Assembly (NCBI GenBank): GCA_903936775.1
Contig: CAIZWU010000277.1
Coordinates: 1-50,892 of the forward strand
DNA: 50,892 nt
Reading direction: 5' to 3'
Source of the DNA: an uncultured bacterium
GTDB taxonomy: Bacteria > Verrucomicrobiota > Verrucomicrobiia > Verrucomicrobiales > V1-33
Shown: one piece after another, positions 17,191 through 25,387 of the stretch
Position numbering within the stretch: the first letter of the stretch is position 1
Layout: every line of letters starts with the position of its first letter
Made by a program: the position numbers and the translations under genes
Notes under the pieces: model-generated
Database searches by the model: none
Told to the model about the DNA's origin: nothing
What the model saw: only the letters and a program-made list of their open reading frames with translations

Positions 17191-18594
17191 ATGAGCTTCA
17201 TCCACGACGATTTCCTGCTCTCCACCCCGCTGGCCCGCCGCCTTTTCCATGAAGTCGCGGAGTCCCAGCCGATCATTGACTACCACTCGCACCTGCCGCC
17301 CTCGGATGTGGCCGCCGACCGCCGGTTTGGCAATCTCTTCGACATCTGGCTGGCGGGCGATCACTACAAATGGCGCGCGATGCGTTCCAACGGCGAAGCC
17401 GAAAAATACTGCACTGGAGACGCCCCGCCCTACGAAAAATTCCTCGCCCTCGCCCGCACCATCCCGAATTGCCTGCGGAATCCCCTCTACCACTGGTGCC
17501 ACATCGAGTTAAAGCGCTACTTCGGCATCGACGAACTCCTCACCCCGGAGTCCGCCCCGCGCATCTGGGAACAGGCCAACGCCCGCCTTGCCGATCCCGA
17601 CCGCGGCGCCCGCGCCATCCTCACTGATTTCAAGGTCGAAGTCGTCTGCACCACCGATGATCCGGCCGATCCCCTGGCGCATCACGAAACCATCGCCGCC
17701 GCCAACATCGGCACGAAAATCCTGCCCACCTTCCGGCCTGACAATCTCCTGAAGATCGACCAGACCGTCTTCTTCAACTCCTACGTCGAAAAACTGGCCG
17801 CCACCGCCGACACTGACGTCGCCACCTTCCGCGGCCTCCTCGGCGCCCTCGAGAAACGTCACGATGCCTTCCACGCCATCGGCGGACGCCTCAGCGACCA
17901 CGGCCTCCCCCAGGCCACCTGCCACTTCTGCACCGAAACCGAAGCCGCCCGCATCTACGACAAAGCCCGTCTCGGCCAGCAGGTCACCCCGGAGGAGCAA
18001 CAACAATTCGCCACCTTCATCATGGTCCACAGCGGCCGCCTCGATGCACAGAAAGGCTGGGTGAAACAACTCCACCTCGGCCCCCTGCGGAACAACAGCA
18101 CCCGCCTGTTCAAATCGTTGGGCCCGGACACCGGCTTCGATTCCATCGGCGACCTCCCCCAGGCCCATGCCCTGTCCCGTTACCTCGACGCCCTCGACAT
18201 GGACGGCTCCCTGCCCAGGACCATCATCTATAACATCAACCCTGCCGACAACTACGTCATGGGCACCATGATCGGCAACTTCAACGACGGCAGCGCCGCC
18301 GGCAAAGTGCAGTTCGGTTCCGGTTGGTGGTTCCTTGATCAAAAAGAAGGCATGGAGTGGCAGATCAACGCCCTCTCCAATCTCGGCCTGCTCAGCCACT
18401 GGGTCGGCATGCTGACCGACAGCAGGTCCTTCATGTCCTTCCCGCGGCACGAATACTTCCGCCGCATCTTCTGCAATCTCCTCGCCCGCGACGTCGCCGC
18501 CGGCGAAATCCCGGACGATTTCGAAATGCTCCGCACCCTCGTCCAGCGGGTCTGTTATGGCAATGCCCGGAACTTCTTCGGATTCTACGCCTGA
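17191..18594 (+). CDS. uxaC: Glucuronate isomerase
   Basis: A 467-residue member of the amidohydrolase-fold uronate isomerases, which interconvert D-glucuronate and D-fructuronate (or galacturonate and tagaturonate) in the cytoplasm. The metal-binding start is DYHSHLPPSDVA (H32, H34), and MLTDSRSFMSFPRHEYFRR with the C-terminal RVCYGNARNFFGF is characteristic. Length equals the family norm. The ATG at 17191 lies 14 bases after uppP. No other uronate-pathway gene (uxuA, kdgK) is in the window, so the rest of the pathway must lie elsewhere. Confidence 0.95.
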   Translation: MSFIHDDFLLSTPLARRLFHEVAESQPIIDYHSHLPPSDVAADRRFGNLFDIWLAGDHYKWRAMRSNGEAEKYCTGDAPPYEKFLALARTIPNCLRNPLYHWCHIELKRYFGIDELLTPESAPRIWEQANARLADPDRGARAILTDFKVEVVCTTDDPADPLAHHETIAAANIGTKILPTFRPDNLLKIDQTVFFNSYVEKLAATADTDVATFRGLLGALEKRHDAFHAIGGRLSDHGLPQATCHFCTETEAARIYDKARLGQQVTPEEQQQFATFIMVHSGRLDAQKGWVKQLHLGPLRNNSTRLFKSLGPDTGFDSIGDLPQAHALSRYLDALDMDGSLPRTIIYNINPADNYVMGTMIGNFNDGSAAGKVQFGSGWWFLDQKEGMEWQINALSNLGLLSHWVGMLTDSRSFMSFPRHEYFRRIFCNLLARDVAAGEIPDDFEMLRTLVQRVCYGNARNFFGFYA

Positions 18595-18739
18595 GGGAGC
18601 ACCCTCTAACAATCAGTCCAGCCCCTGCCTTACCGGGAGGCGGGAGCCGGCATGCGGTCGGCCCGTCCGTCGCCACGGGCCTTCCCGTCATTATTTCCCT
18701 CACCTTGATGGCGCATAGAAAAGGGGCGTCTGGGTCAGT

Positions 18740-18802
18740 CCCCCTCTCTCCCCGTTCCGGATCCCGCCAATGACGCCAACCGCAAAAAGCAAATTCCTTT
18801 CA
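18740..18802 (+). repeat. Dispersed ~66-bp repeat, copy A
   Basis: Copy A of a C-rich element with core CCGTTCCGGATCCCGCCAAT followed by GACGCCAACCGCAAAAAGC and AAATTCCTTTCA. It lies between uxaC and the C39-like gene and overlaps the start of the latter: the ATG at 18770 and the first 11 codons are inside the repeat. Similarity to the other copies ends sharply on both sides. Confidence 0.9.
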
Positions 18803-19957
18803 AATCAGGCTCTCCTGCGTTTTTCACTCCGGCTTGGTTTGGTGCCGGCTCTCGTCCTCTCCCGCGCCCTCGCGTCCGTGCAACTCGAGATACCGCCCCG
18901 CCTGCAATGGGACGACAACAGTGGCTACTGCGGCGAGGTCTCAATCCAGTCGATCGCGCTCTTTTACGGCGCCTGCATTTCCCAGTATCGGGTCCGCGCA
19001 ATCATCGACCCGACCCAGCAGCAGGACACCCTCGTGCCGTATAACTCCGGTCCGATTTTTGACGCACTCCGGCTCAACTACGCGGCATGGAACTCCAACT
19101 CCGCCACGCCCCAATACCAGCCCTTTCTCGTCTGGGCCAAAGGCCACCTGGCCCAAAAACACCCCGTGATTTTCAACGTGTTCAGCAAGGGCCTCAACGA
19201 CCCGGATTACGACCACATCATCACTGCCACCGGCTATACCTCGCCGGACACGACCATCTACCACGATACCGACACCCTCATATTCAACGACAACTACGCC
19301 GCCACGCCTTACAGCCGCACCTTCGGCTCCCTGCCCGACACCCGCAGCATGAAGGGCAACGGAGCGACCTACCCCTATTGCATCCCGCGCGACTTCGACT
19401 ATGGCTGCGCCGTGACCGGCATCAAGGACGACTCCGGCACCGCCCTGCCAGTTCACGTCGCGGTCGATAAATGGAACGAGCCGAACCTCGCGCGCTCCGC
19501 CGCGCCCGTGCGCATGAATGCCGTGGTGACCATCCGCTCCCTCACCGCCGGCTCAGCCTACGTTTTACTGCGCTACCACAGTTACCAGGCCGTCCCCACG
19601 AACAACTACCTCGCGAGCTCCTATAACAACGCCACCTACTTCCCGGCTACCGGCGCCACCCGTGCGATCAACGACACCTTCATGTCCGACGCGACCGTGA
19701 TCTACCGCTGCATCCCGGTTGCCCTCGTGCCGCCCGCCATCACCTCCTTCGACGCCACGACGACGACCCTCACCCTGCGTTTCTCCACGCAAACCAACCG
19801 CACCTACTTCGTTGAAGCCTGCGACAATCTGGCGGCCGCGCAGTGGACAAAAGTAGCCAATAACCTCGTCGGCACCGGCGGACCGCTCACCTACACCGAA
19901 ACCCGGACGCAAGGCGCACCACGGCGTTTCCTGCGCATCGGCGTGACGCTGCCCTAA
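18770..19957 (+). CDS. Secreted C39/papain-like protein with Verrucomicrobia C-terminal domain
   Basis: A 395-residue exported protein. After the signal peptide (LGLVPALVLSRALA) comes LQWDDNSGYCGEVSIQ, with Gln46 and Cys54 placed as in C39/papain-like peptidases; DPDYDHIITATGY supplies His149 and LIFNDNY (173-175) the third residue. A middle beta region and a C-terminal segment (LRFSTQTNRTYFVEACDNL, GTGGPLTYTETRTQGAPRRF) follow; the latter matches the beta domain common at the C-termini of Verrucomicrobia exoproteins. The start codon lies inside repeat copy A, which is odd; no other ATG gives a signal peptide. Substrate unknown. It is bracketed by repeat copies A and B, with no co-directional neighbour. 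Confidence 0.68.
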   Translation: MTPTAKSKFLSNQALLRFSLRLGLVPALVLSRALASVQLEIPPRLQWDDNSGYCGEVSIQSIALFYGACISQYRVRAIIDPTQQQDTLVPYNSGPIFDALRLNYAAWNSNSATPQYQPFLVWAKGHLAQKHPVIFNVFSKGLNDPDYDHIITATGYTSPDTTIYHDTDTLIFNDNYAATPYSRTFGSLPDTRSMKGNGATYPYCIPRDFDYGCAVTGIKDDSGTALPVHVAVDKWNEPNLARSAAPVRMNAVVTIRSLTAGSAYVLLRYHSYQAVPTNNYLASSYNNATYFPATGATRAINDTFMSDATVIYRCIPVALVPPAITSFDATTTTLTLRFSTQTNRTYFVEACDNLAAAQWTKVANNLVGTGGPLTYTETRTQGAPRRFLRIGVTLP

Positions 19958-19985
19958 ACGCCTTACGACTCCCGCAGCACCATCG

Positions 19986-20052
19986 CCCCCCTCTCTCCCC
20001 AGTTCCGGATCCCGCCAATGACTCCACCCATAAAATGCAAATTCCTTTCAGA
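19986..20052 (+). repeat. Dispersed ~66-bp repeat, copy B
   Basis: Copy B, same direction as A: CCCCCCTCTCTCCCCAGTTCC, then GGATCCCGCCAATGACTCCA and TGCAAATTCCTTTCAGAC. It starts 29 bases after the stop of the C39-like gene and runs directly into the fragment at 20058. Confidence 0.9.
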
Positions 20053-20057
20053 CGCGT

Positions 20058-20201
20058 GATGGCAATTCCAGCAATCTGCCGGAGGGCTACCATAACAAGG
20101 AATCCTTCAAAAACCGTGGCATCAGCCTGAGCAAAAACGTCCACGAAGCCCGCGACGGTGACCGGCGCGGCTATTCCGGCGACTCCAAAAAGAAGCAGTA
20201 G
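20058..20201 (+). pseudogene. C-terminal fragment of an unrecognised gene
   Basis: A frame of 47 codons reads DGNSSNLPEGYHNKESFKNR and ends RRGYSGDSKKKQ at a TAG. It reads like a hydrophilic, Lys/Arg-rich C-terminus, but the frame has no ATG, and a stop at 20031 inside repeat copy B blocks any upstream start. It looks like the tail of a gene whose body was lost when copy B or its neighbour moved in. A hairpin (20198-20223) overlaps the stop. I cannot name the parent family. Confidence 0.4.
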
Positions 20202-20223
20202 CCCGCCGGGGGCGCCGGGCTAC
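20198..20223 (+). terminator. Stop-codon-overlapping hairpin
   Basis: GTAGCCCG at 20198-20205 pairs with CGGGCTAC at 20216-20223 around a GC-rich loop. No T run follows, so it may be a weak or Rho-assisted terminator retained with the gene fragment. Confidence 0.4.
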
Positions 20224-20299
20224 CGGGGACCTGCCGGTGCGTGCCTGGGGTCACCATCGCAGCACGTCCCGGCGAATGAGACGGGATAGGGCTCTCCAT

Positions 20300-21604
20300 T
20301 CAGGAGACCAGTTGATTCATGGTCCCGGTGCTGGATCCGAAGGCGTCTCCTTCCACGCCCAGTTGCTGCAGCAGGGTGACGAACAGATTGCAGAGCGGGG
20401 TGTTATTATCCTGCCTGAAGGCGTGGTGCTGGCCATGCTTCAGGCCGCCACCGGCCAGGACGACGGGGAGGTTGGTGTTGTCGTGTTTGTTGGCGTCTCC
20501 CATATTGGTGCCGTAAAGCACGGTCGTGCGGTCCAGCAGGCGCGAGCCGTCCTCAGGCTTGGCGGCGAGACTTTGGATGAGCCCGGCCATGATGACCATC
20601 TGCTGTCGGTCCGCGTCCGCCAATTGTCTTACCTTGTCAGGGGCCTGACCATGGTGGCTGAGGCCGTGATAGCCATCCGTGGTGTTCTCCTCGTTATGGA
20701 TCCGGAAAGCAGGCGTGGCAAAGGCATCCACCATCAGGGTGACGATGCGGGTGGAATCGGATTCGAAGGCCAACTGCGCCATGGAGAGCATGAGGTCCAG
20801 CTTTTCAAAGATGAGCTTTTTATCCTGAATATCAGCGGGTTCCGGCCGTGGCGCGAGGGGCTTGGGCTTCAGTTCCCACTGGCGGGCGATGACAAGGCGT
20901 TCTTCGATTTCGCGCACGGAGGTGAGGTATTGATCCAGGCGCGAACGGTCCCCACCGCCCAGACTGCGGCCCAGCCGCCTCGTATGGTCTGTCAGAGTAT
21001 CGAGAATACTGCCCCGCTCCTCCAGCCGGCGAAGCTGCTGCTGCACCTCCGCCGGATCGCCCTGAACGAACATGCGGCGAAACAGGCTGGGAGCACTGTC
21101 CTCCGCCGGCAGCAGCACGCCATCGCGCGTCCATGACAGGCTGCGGTTGGCTTTGTCAATATTGACGCCCAGATTCAAGGTCGGGAATCGGGTGAGCTGG
21201 CCCAGTTTTTCGACGGCGTATTGGTCCAGGGAGATTTGGTTGCGGAACCCACTTTTCGTGGGGCCCCGGGCCGCCGTGAGGAAACAATTTTCCGCACTGT
21301 GTCCGCCATTCACATCGGGATGCGACATGCCACTGAAGACGCTCATTTCATGGCGCACCGCGGCGAGCGGCGCAAGCGTGGGTGACAGGGCGTAGTCGCG
21401 TCCGGCATTTTCAGGAAAGAACGGCTTTGGCAGGAATCCGAGATTATTGGAGATGAGGAGGAGACGGCGCGGGGCCTGCGGCACCGGCGCCCGGCCGAAC
21501 ACCGGCGTCATGCATTCCAGCCAAGGCAAAGCGAGGGTGACGCCCGCACCGCGCAGAAAGCGGCGGCGGGAGCAGGATTTGGCGAGGTAAGGGACGTTGG
21601 GCAT
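20300..21604 (-). CDS. DUF1552 Tat-exported protein
   Basis: A 434-residue protein with a twin-arginine signal (CSRRRFLRGAGVTLALPWLE). The body matches DUF1552, a family abundant in Planctomycetes and Verrucomicrobia and almost always encoded next to DUF1592-type cytochromes; typical blocks here are LLISNNLGFLPKPFFPE, SGMSHPDVNGGHSAENCFL and YGTNMGDANKHDNTNLPVVL. Export through Tat implies folding or cofactor loading in the cytoplasm, with function in the periplasm. The biochemical role is unknown. The gene follows the DUF1592-type gene by 27 bases and ends shortly before repeat copy B, so the pair forms one operon between copies B and C. Confidence 0.9.
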   Translation of the reverse strand: MPNVPYLAKSCSRRRFLRGAGVTLALPWLECMTPVFGRAPVPQAPRRLLLISNNLGFLPKPFFPENAGRDYALSPTLAPLAAVRHEMSVFSGMSHPDVNGGHSAENCFLTAARGPTKSGFRNQISLDQYAVEKLGQLTRFPTLNLGVNIDKANRSLSWTRDGVLLPAEDSAPSLFRRMFVQGDPAEVQQQLRRLEERGSILDTLTDHTRRLGRSLGGGDRSRLDQYLTSVREIEERLVIARQWELKPKPLAPRPEPADIQDKKLIFEKLDLMLSMAQLAFESDSTRIVTLMVDAFATPAFRIHNEENTTDGYHGLSHHGQAPDKVRQLADADRQQMVIMAGLIQSLAAKPEDGSRLLDRTTVLYGTNMGDANKHDNTNLPVVLAGGGLKHGQHHAFRQDNNTPLCNLFVTLLQQLGVEGDAFGSSTGTMNQLVS

Positions 21605-21631
21605 AGGCGTTTTGCGCTGAATATTTTGTTG

Positions 21632-24124
21632 CTAGCCACGGCCTGTGAAGATGCGGCTCTGGACCAGCGCGACGAGCAGATCCTGCACCCGGTAGCCGTC
21701 CTTCGCGCAGGCATCCAGCAGGGTCTCCACGCTGCGGCGGTCGGAATAGCGCACCGGCGTGCCGGTGGCATACACCGTGAACTGTTGCAGCAGATTCTTC
21801 GCCAGTTGGCGCGGATTGGCCGCGAGGATTGTTTTGAGTTCGTTCACATCCCTGAAGCTGCGGCCATCCAGCAACTGGCCGGTGGCATCCACCGGGGATG
21901 AGAGGGCATAGCTGAAATCATGCCCGGCCCGGTCAATGCCGTTGATGCGCTCGCCTTCCCCGGTACCGCGATAACGGGTGCGCCATCCGCCGAGGATATC
22001 AAAATTCTCCAGGGCAAGGCCCACGGGATCGAACGTGGCGTGGCATCCGGCACAGGACTTGGAATTCGTATGCAGGGCCATCAGCTCACGGATCGACGTG
22101 GCACCACGGATATCAGGCTCCACCGCGGGCACACTGGGCGGCGGCGGCGGGGGGGGCTGGCCGAGCAGGCGCTCCATCACCCACGCGCCGCGCACCACCG
22201 GCGAGGTATTCGTCCCATTGGCACTGACTTTCAGAATAGCGGCCTGGGTAAGCAATCCGCCATAAGGACTGCCCGCCGGGAGTGGTACCTTCCTCATGGC
22301 TGAGCCTGCCAGGGAGGGCAGCCCGTAATGCGCCGCGAGGCGGTCATTGGCATAGCAAAAGTCCGCCTTCACCAGAACACTGGCGGGCAGATTCTCCCGG
22401 ATCATGGCCGTGAAAAAGGTGCGCGTTTCGCGTTCCATGCTTTCCACGAGATATTCATCAAAACGATACTCCGGAAAAATCCGGATGTCAGGATCATCCC
22501 GCCGCACGTGCCGCAGCGCGAGCCAGTAGTCCGTGAAGTTCTTCACAAAGCGCCCGAAGCCCGGCCCGGCGATCAAACGCAGGGTTTCCCCGCGCAGGGT
22601 CTCTGCGTCCTGCAGATGCCCGCCTCCGGCCAAGGCCAGCAAACGCTCATCCGGGCGGGAATTCGTCAGGAAATGTGACAGGCGCGAGGCGATGGCGTGC
22701 TGATCTTCCGCCGGTGCAGGCTCGCGCAGAAAGATGAAATCAGCCGAGACGAGGAACGCCTTGTAGCCCGCCAGCAGCGCCTCCCTGAAAGGCACGCCCT
22801 GCTCCAGACGATGCCCGATCAAGGCCTCGAACACCAGGAGATCCCCGCCGTCGACCGGCTCCCGGGCCGCCCGCTGCACGAAACGGCGCAGCAGACGCTT
22901 CGCTTCCTCCTGCGGGTGCGGCGGTTTTGGATCAACGCCCAGATCATCAAACAGCACCCGATGGGAGGGCGGCGGCCAACTCTCCGGGGGGATAGGACCT
23001 TCCACCTCAAGCCATTGCACGGCGATGCCCGGCTGGCCTCCTTCCGGGAAAGGCGGATACCGGTAAGTCGGCTCCGAGCCATTCGGATTCTGAGCCAGCG
23101 GCATCGGCAGACCCAGCAAACTATATTCGACCGCCTCACCCTCACGCAGCCGGACCGTCGTTTCATAAACCTGTTTTTCCGGCTGGATGTCGAGGATGCC
23201 ACCCTCCGCGCGCACCTCGTTGATGATGTCAGCCCCGGCTGGCTTGCGCGTGCGGAAAGTCATCGGCACGGGGTGCTGTGCGGGAGTTAACACAAACCCT
23301 GGCTGCTGCAGCACGGCCCTTGCGGAAAAGCGCAGCTTGTAGCGCCCGGGGAAGGGAGCGGCGATGCCTTGGGGATTGCCGATGTAGGGCCAGCTCGCTG
23401 AGCGGAACAGCGCCATCTCGATCCCATCGTCCTGGTCCAGGGGTTTGTCCTTCTTTTGGTCCCATCCGCTGAACTTGCTATCGCGCGCGAAGAACATCGC
23501 TTCGCGGTTCCCAAACGTGCCGGTACCTGGAAACAAATTCGTACCCACAAGGTGCCACTTGGTCACGGGTGGAGGGCCATTGCCCGTTACCATCGCTGCC
23601 CGCAGGGCGGCCTCAGCCGCGTCCAGGTAAGCTGTAAGCTGCACCCTGGACAACTCCAGCATGTCTGTCGTTTTGTTAAACCGGTGCCCCTCACGGTCCT
23701 CCGGGAGAATATCGCGGATATCCAGATCAGGCAGCTCCAGCACTTCCCGGAGATTTTGCTCGTATTCATCGCGGTTCAGCCGCCGCATTGGCCCGCGGCC
23801 GTGGGCCTGCACCTCTACCGCATCCGCCCCGTAGAGGGCAGCATCCAGCTCCTGCACCAGGGCCAGGCGGTCCTCCGCCGGCAGGTCCTCAGCCTTGGGC
23901 GGCATCTCGCCTTTTTCCACCCGATCGTGAATGCGGATCCAGTTTTCGAGGTTGGCGCGGTCCTTGAGATCAAAGCGCAACGCCGACAAATCCAGCCCGC
24001 CCTTTTTCGTGCCGGCATCGTGACACTCCAGGCAGCTCTTTCCGATTTGTGCCGGAATCTGATCCGCCGGCAGCAATCCCTGGAGCAGCAACAGCAGCAA
24101 AGCAGAAGGAAATAGACAATTCAT
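21632..24124 (-). CDS. DUF1587/1592/1588/1585 cytochrome-like exoprotein
   Basis: An 830-residue exported protein. After the signal peptide comes a heme-c site (GKSCLECHDAGT, C31-x-x-C34-H35). Near the C-terminus there is a second CxxCH (KSCAGCHATFDPVGLALENF), inside what is normally DUF1588. Between them the order fits DUF1587 (RLNRDEYEQNLREVLELPD), DUF1595, DUF1592 (SHFLTNSRPDERLLALAGGG) and finally DUF1585 (PRQLAKNLLQQFTVYATGTP). Such proteins are presumed periplasmic redox proteins, possibly tied to polysaccharide use, but no activity is established. It is the upstream gene of a two-gene operon with the DUF1552 protein. Confidence 0.92.
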   Translation of the reverse strand: MNCLFPSALLLLLLQGLLPADQIPAQIGKSCLECHDAGTKKGGLDLSALRFDLKDRANLENWIRIHDRVEKGEMPPKAEDLPAEDRLALVQELDAALYGADAVEVQAHGRGPMRRLNRDEYEQNLREVLELPDLDIRDILPEDREGHRFNKTTDMLELSRVQLTAYLDAAEAALRAAMVTGNGPPPVTKWHLVGTNLFPGTGTFGNREAMFFARDSKFSGWDQKKDKPLDQDDGIEMALFRSASWPYIGNPQGIAAPFPGRYKLRFSARAVLQQPGFVLTPAQHPVPMTFRTRKPAGADIINEVRAEGGILDIQPEKQVYETTVRLREGEAVEYSLLGLPMPLAQNPNGSEPTYRYPPFPEGGQPGIAVQWLEVEGPIPPESWPPPSHRVLFDDLGVDPKPPHPQEEAKRLLRRFVQRAAREPVDGGDLLVFEALIGHRLEQGVPFREALLAGYKAFLVSADFIFLREPAPAEDQHAIASRLSHFLTNSRPDERLLALAGGGHLQDAETLRGETLRLIAGPGFGRFVKNFTDYWLALRHVRRDDPDIRIFPEYRFDEYLVESMERETRTFFTAMIRENLPASVLVKADFCYANDRLAAHYGLPSLAGSAMRKVPLPAGSPYGGLLTQAAILKVSANGTNTSPVVRGAWVMERLLGQPPPPPPPSVPAVEPDIRGATSIRELMALHTNSKSCAGCHATFDPVGLALENFDILGGWRTRYRGTGEGERINGIDRAGHDFSYALSSPVDATGQLLDGRSFRDVNELKTILAANPRQLAKNLLQQFTVYATGTPVRYSDRRSVETLLDACAKDGYRVQDLLVALVQSRIFTGRG

Positions 24125-24510
24125 AGCAAAAGTCAGTCAGGCCCATCCGTTCCAGCGCAGCCTTCCTTCCCAGCCGCCCGCCCCCGCGGCATGCCGTGAG
24201 GCCCCCCAGGACCATGGCCTTGTTTGATGATGGCGTTAAAATAAAGGAAGGAAGAGATGCCTTGGAAGATTGGAGGGCTCGCCAGACGCTGCCATCCTTT
24301 TCGATACCAGACACGACAGCTTTGAAACCCCGCCAGTCCACCAGCCTCCAAGTCATAGAGCCTCAAAGTGAGCACCAGCCCCCCTCTTTCCCCGTTCCGG
24401 GTGCCGCCAATAGCGCCACCCGCAAAAAGCCAATTCCTTTCCGACAGAAATTGGGAGACGCGGCGGCAGGAGTTCCGGAGATGGGCTGGTTGAGTATAAT
24501 CCGCTTCCGG
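24125..24510. other. Intergenic region carrying repeat copy C
   Basis: 386 bases between the DUF1592-type gene start and the STAS gene stop, both on the minus strand. Apart from repeat copy C (24379-24446) I see no gene: the short frames have no recognisable product. The promoter of the DUF1592 operon must lie in the left part. Confidence 0.55.
24379..24446 (+). repeat. Dispersed ~66-bp repeat, copy C
   Basis: Copy C, same direction: CCCCCCTCTTTCCCCGTTCC, GGGTGCCGCCAATAGCGCCA and AAGCCAATTCCTTTCCGACA. It is the most diverged copy (ATG changed to ATA). It lies between the DUF1552/1592 operon and the signalling operon. Confidence 0.88.
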
Positions 24511-24909
24511 TCAGACTTGGCCGTTCTGCCCGTTCTGCACAATCCTCTGCCGGGCCGCGATGTAAGAATCGAATTCCGCTTCGCTGGTGAACATGCCGAC
24601 ACCGGGAAGGGCTTTGATAATGGCGAAAACCTCGGTGATCTGCGGCTGGAGGCTGATGAAGGAAGCCATTCCCCCGCGCTCCTTCAACTGCTTGCGCACC
24701 ATCGAAAAAACGCGCAGACCGGCGCTGCTGATGAACTTCAGACCGGCGAGGTCAAACATGAGGTCCTTCCCACAGCGGGCCATCACCGGGGTGAGCTCCT
24801 TCTCCAAATCCGGTGCGGTCAGGGTATCGAGGCTGCCGGTGAGCTTTACGGTGTAGACTCCCGTTTGATCGGAGCCGGCAGTTCTGACGATTTGAATATC
24901 AAGTGGCAT
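24511..24909 (-). CDS. STAS-domain anti-anti-sigma-like protein
   Basis: A 132-residue single STAS domain. The phosphorylation loop reads FDLAGLKFISSAGLRVFSM; by alignment with SpoIIAA (DSSG) the acceptor should be Ser62, with Ser61 in the Asp position and Ala63 in the second Ser position. In partner-switching systems the unphosphorylated STAS protein sequesters the RsbW-type kinase and frees its target. The gene is last in a four-gene operon, 67 bases after the kinase gene. A short tail (RIVQNGQNGQV) is unusual but harmless. Confidence 0.9.
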   Translation of the reverse strand: MPLDIQIVRTAGSDQTGVYTVKLTGSLDTLTAPDLEKELTPVMARCGKDLMFDLAGLKFISSAGLRVFSMVRKQLKERGGMASFISLQPQITEVFAIIKALPGVGMFTSEAEFDSYIAARQRIVQNGQNGQV

Positions 24910-24976
24910 GATGGTTTGCTGTGAATTAAGGTTGTGCTGAGGGTAGTGAACCGATTTTTGATGTGCAAGAGTTCTT

Positions 24977-25387
24977 TCAGGCGGGCAGCGGAAGGCTTTT
25001 CATCAAGCGCAGCACATTCCGGCCGCCTTCGCGGCTATAAATCAGGTTATCCGTGTATTTCCGGACCAGAAAAATGCCCCATCCGCCGGGTTCCTCCTCG
25101 TCATCCGCCACCCCGTCCCCGGGCGGTGCCAGCGTAGGATCAAATGCGATGCCGGAATCCCGGAGTTCGATGCTGATGGCCTCGCCGGTGTGTTCCAAAG
25201 TCACTTCGAAGGTTTGAGCCGGGTCCCGCTGGAGAGCGTGGTTCACGATGTTGCTGGCGCATTCCTCCAACGCGAGGGTCAGGCCGAAGAGGATGCCGGC
25301 CGGAATGGCCTTGGCCTCGCCAAATTCCTGCAAGGATTCCACCGCCCTCATCACTTCCCCGGGCGTTCCCTTGAGTTCCAGTTTCAT
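24977..25387 (-). CDS. RsbW-like serine kinase (GHKL ATPase)
   Basis: A 136-residue GHKL-fold kinase domain. The N box is LALEECASNIVNHAL, the G1 box ELRDSGIAFDP and the last box GGWGIFLVRKYTDNLIY. Such kinases phosphorylate the STAS partner and bind a sigma factor or another output protein. A short acidic insert (DGVADDEEE) lies between the ATP-lid boxes. The start codon overlaps the stop of the upstream phosphatase gene by four bases (25384-25387), implying translational coupling and fixed stoichiometry. No sigma factor gene is nearby, so the output is unknown. Confidence 0.9.
   Translation of the reverse strand: MKLELKGTPGEVMRAVESLQEFGEAKAIPAGILFGLTLALEECASNIVNHALQRDPAQTFEVTLEHTGEAISIELRDSGIAFDPTLAPPGDGVADDEEEPGGWGIFLVRKYTDNLIYSREGGRNVLRLMKSLPLPA

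Noticed and set aside
17509..18612. 367-codon minus-strand frame opposite uxaC
   Set aside because: Val/Glu/Gly-rich mirror of glucuronate isomerase codons; no motif.
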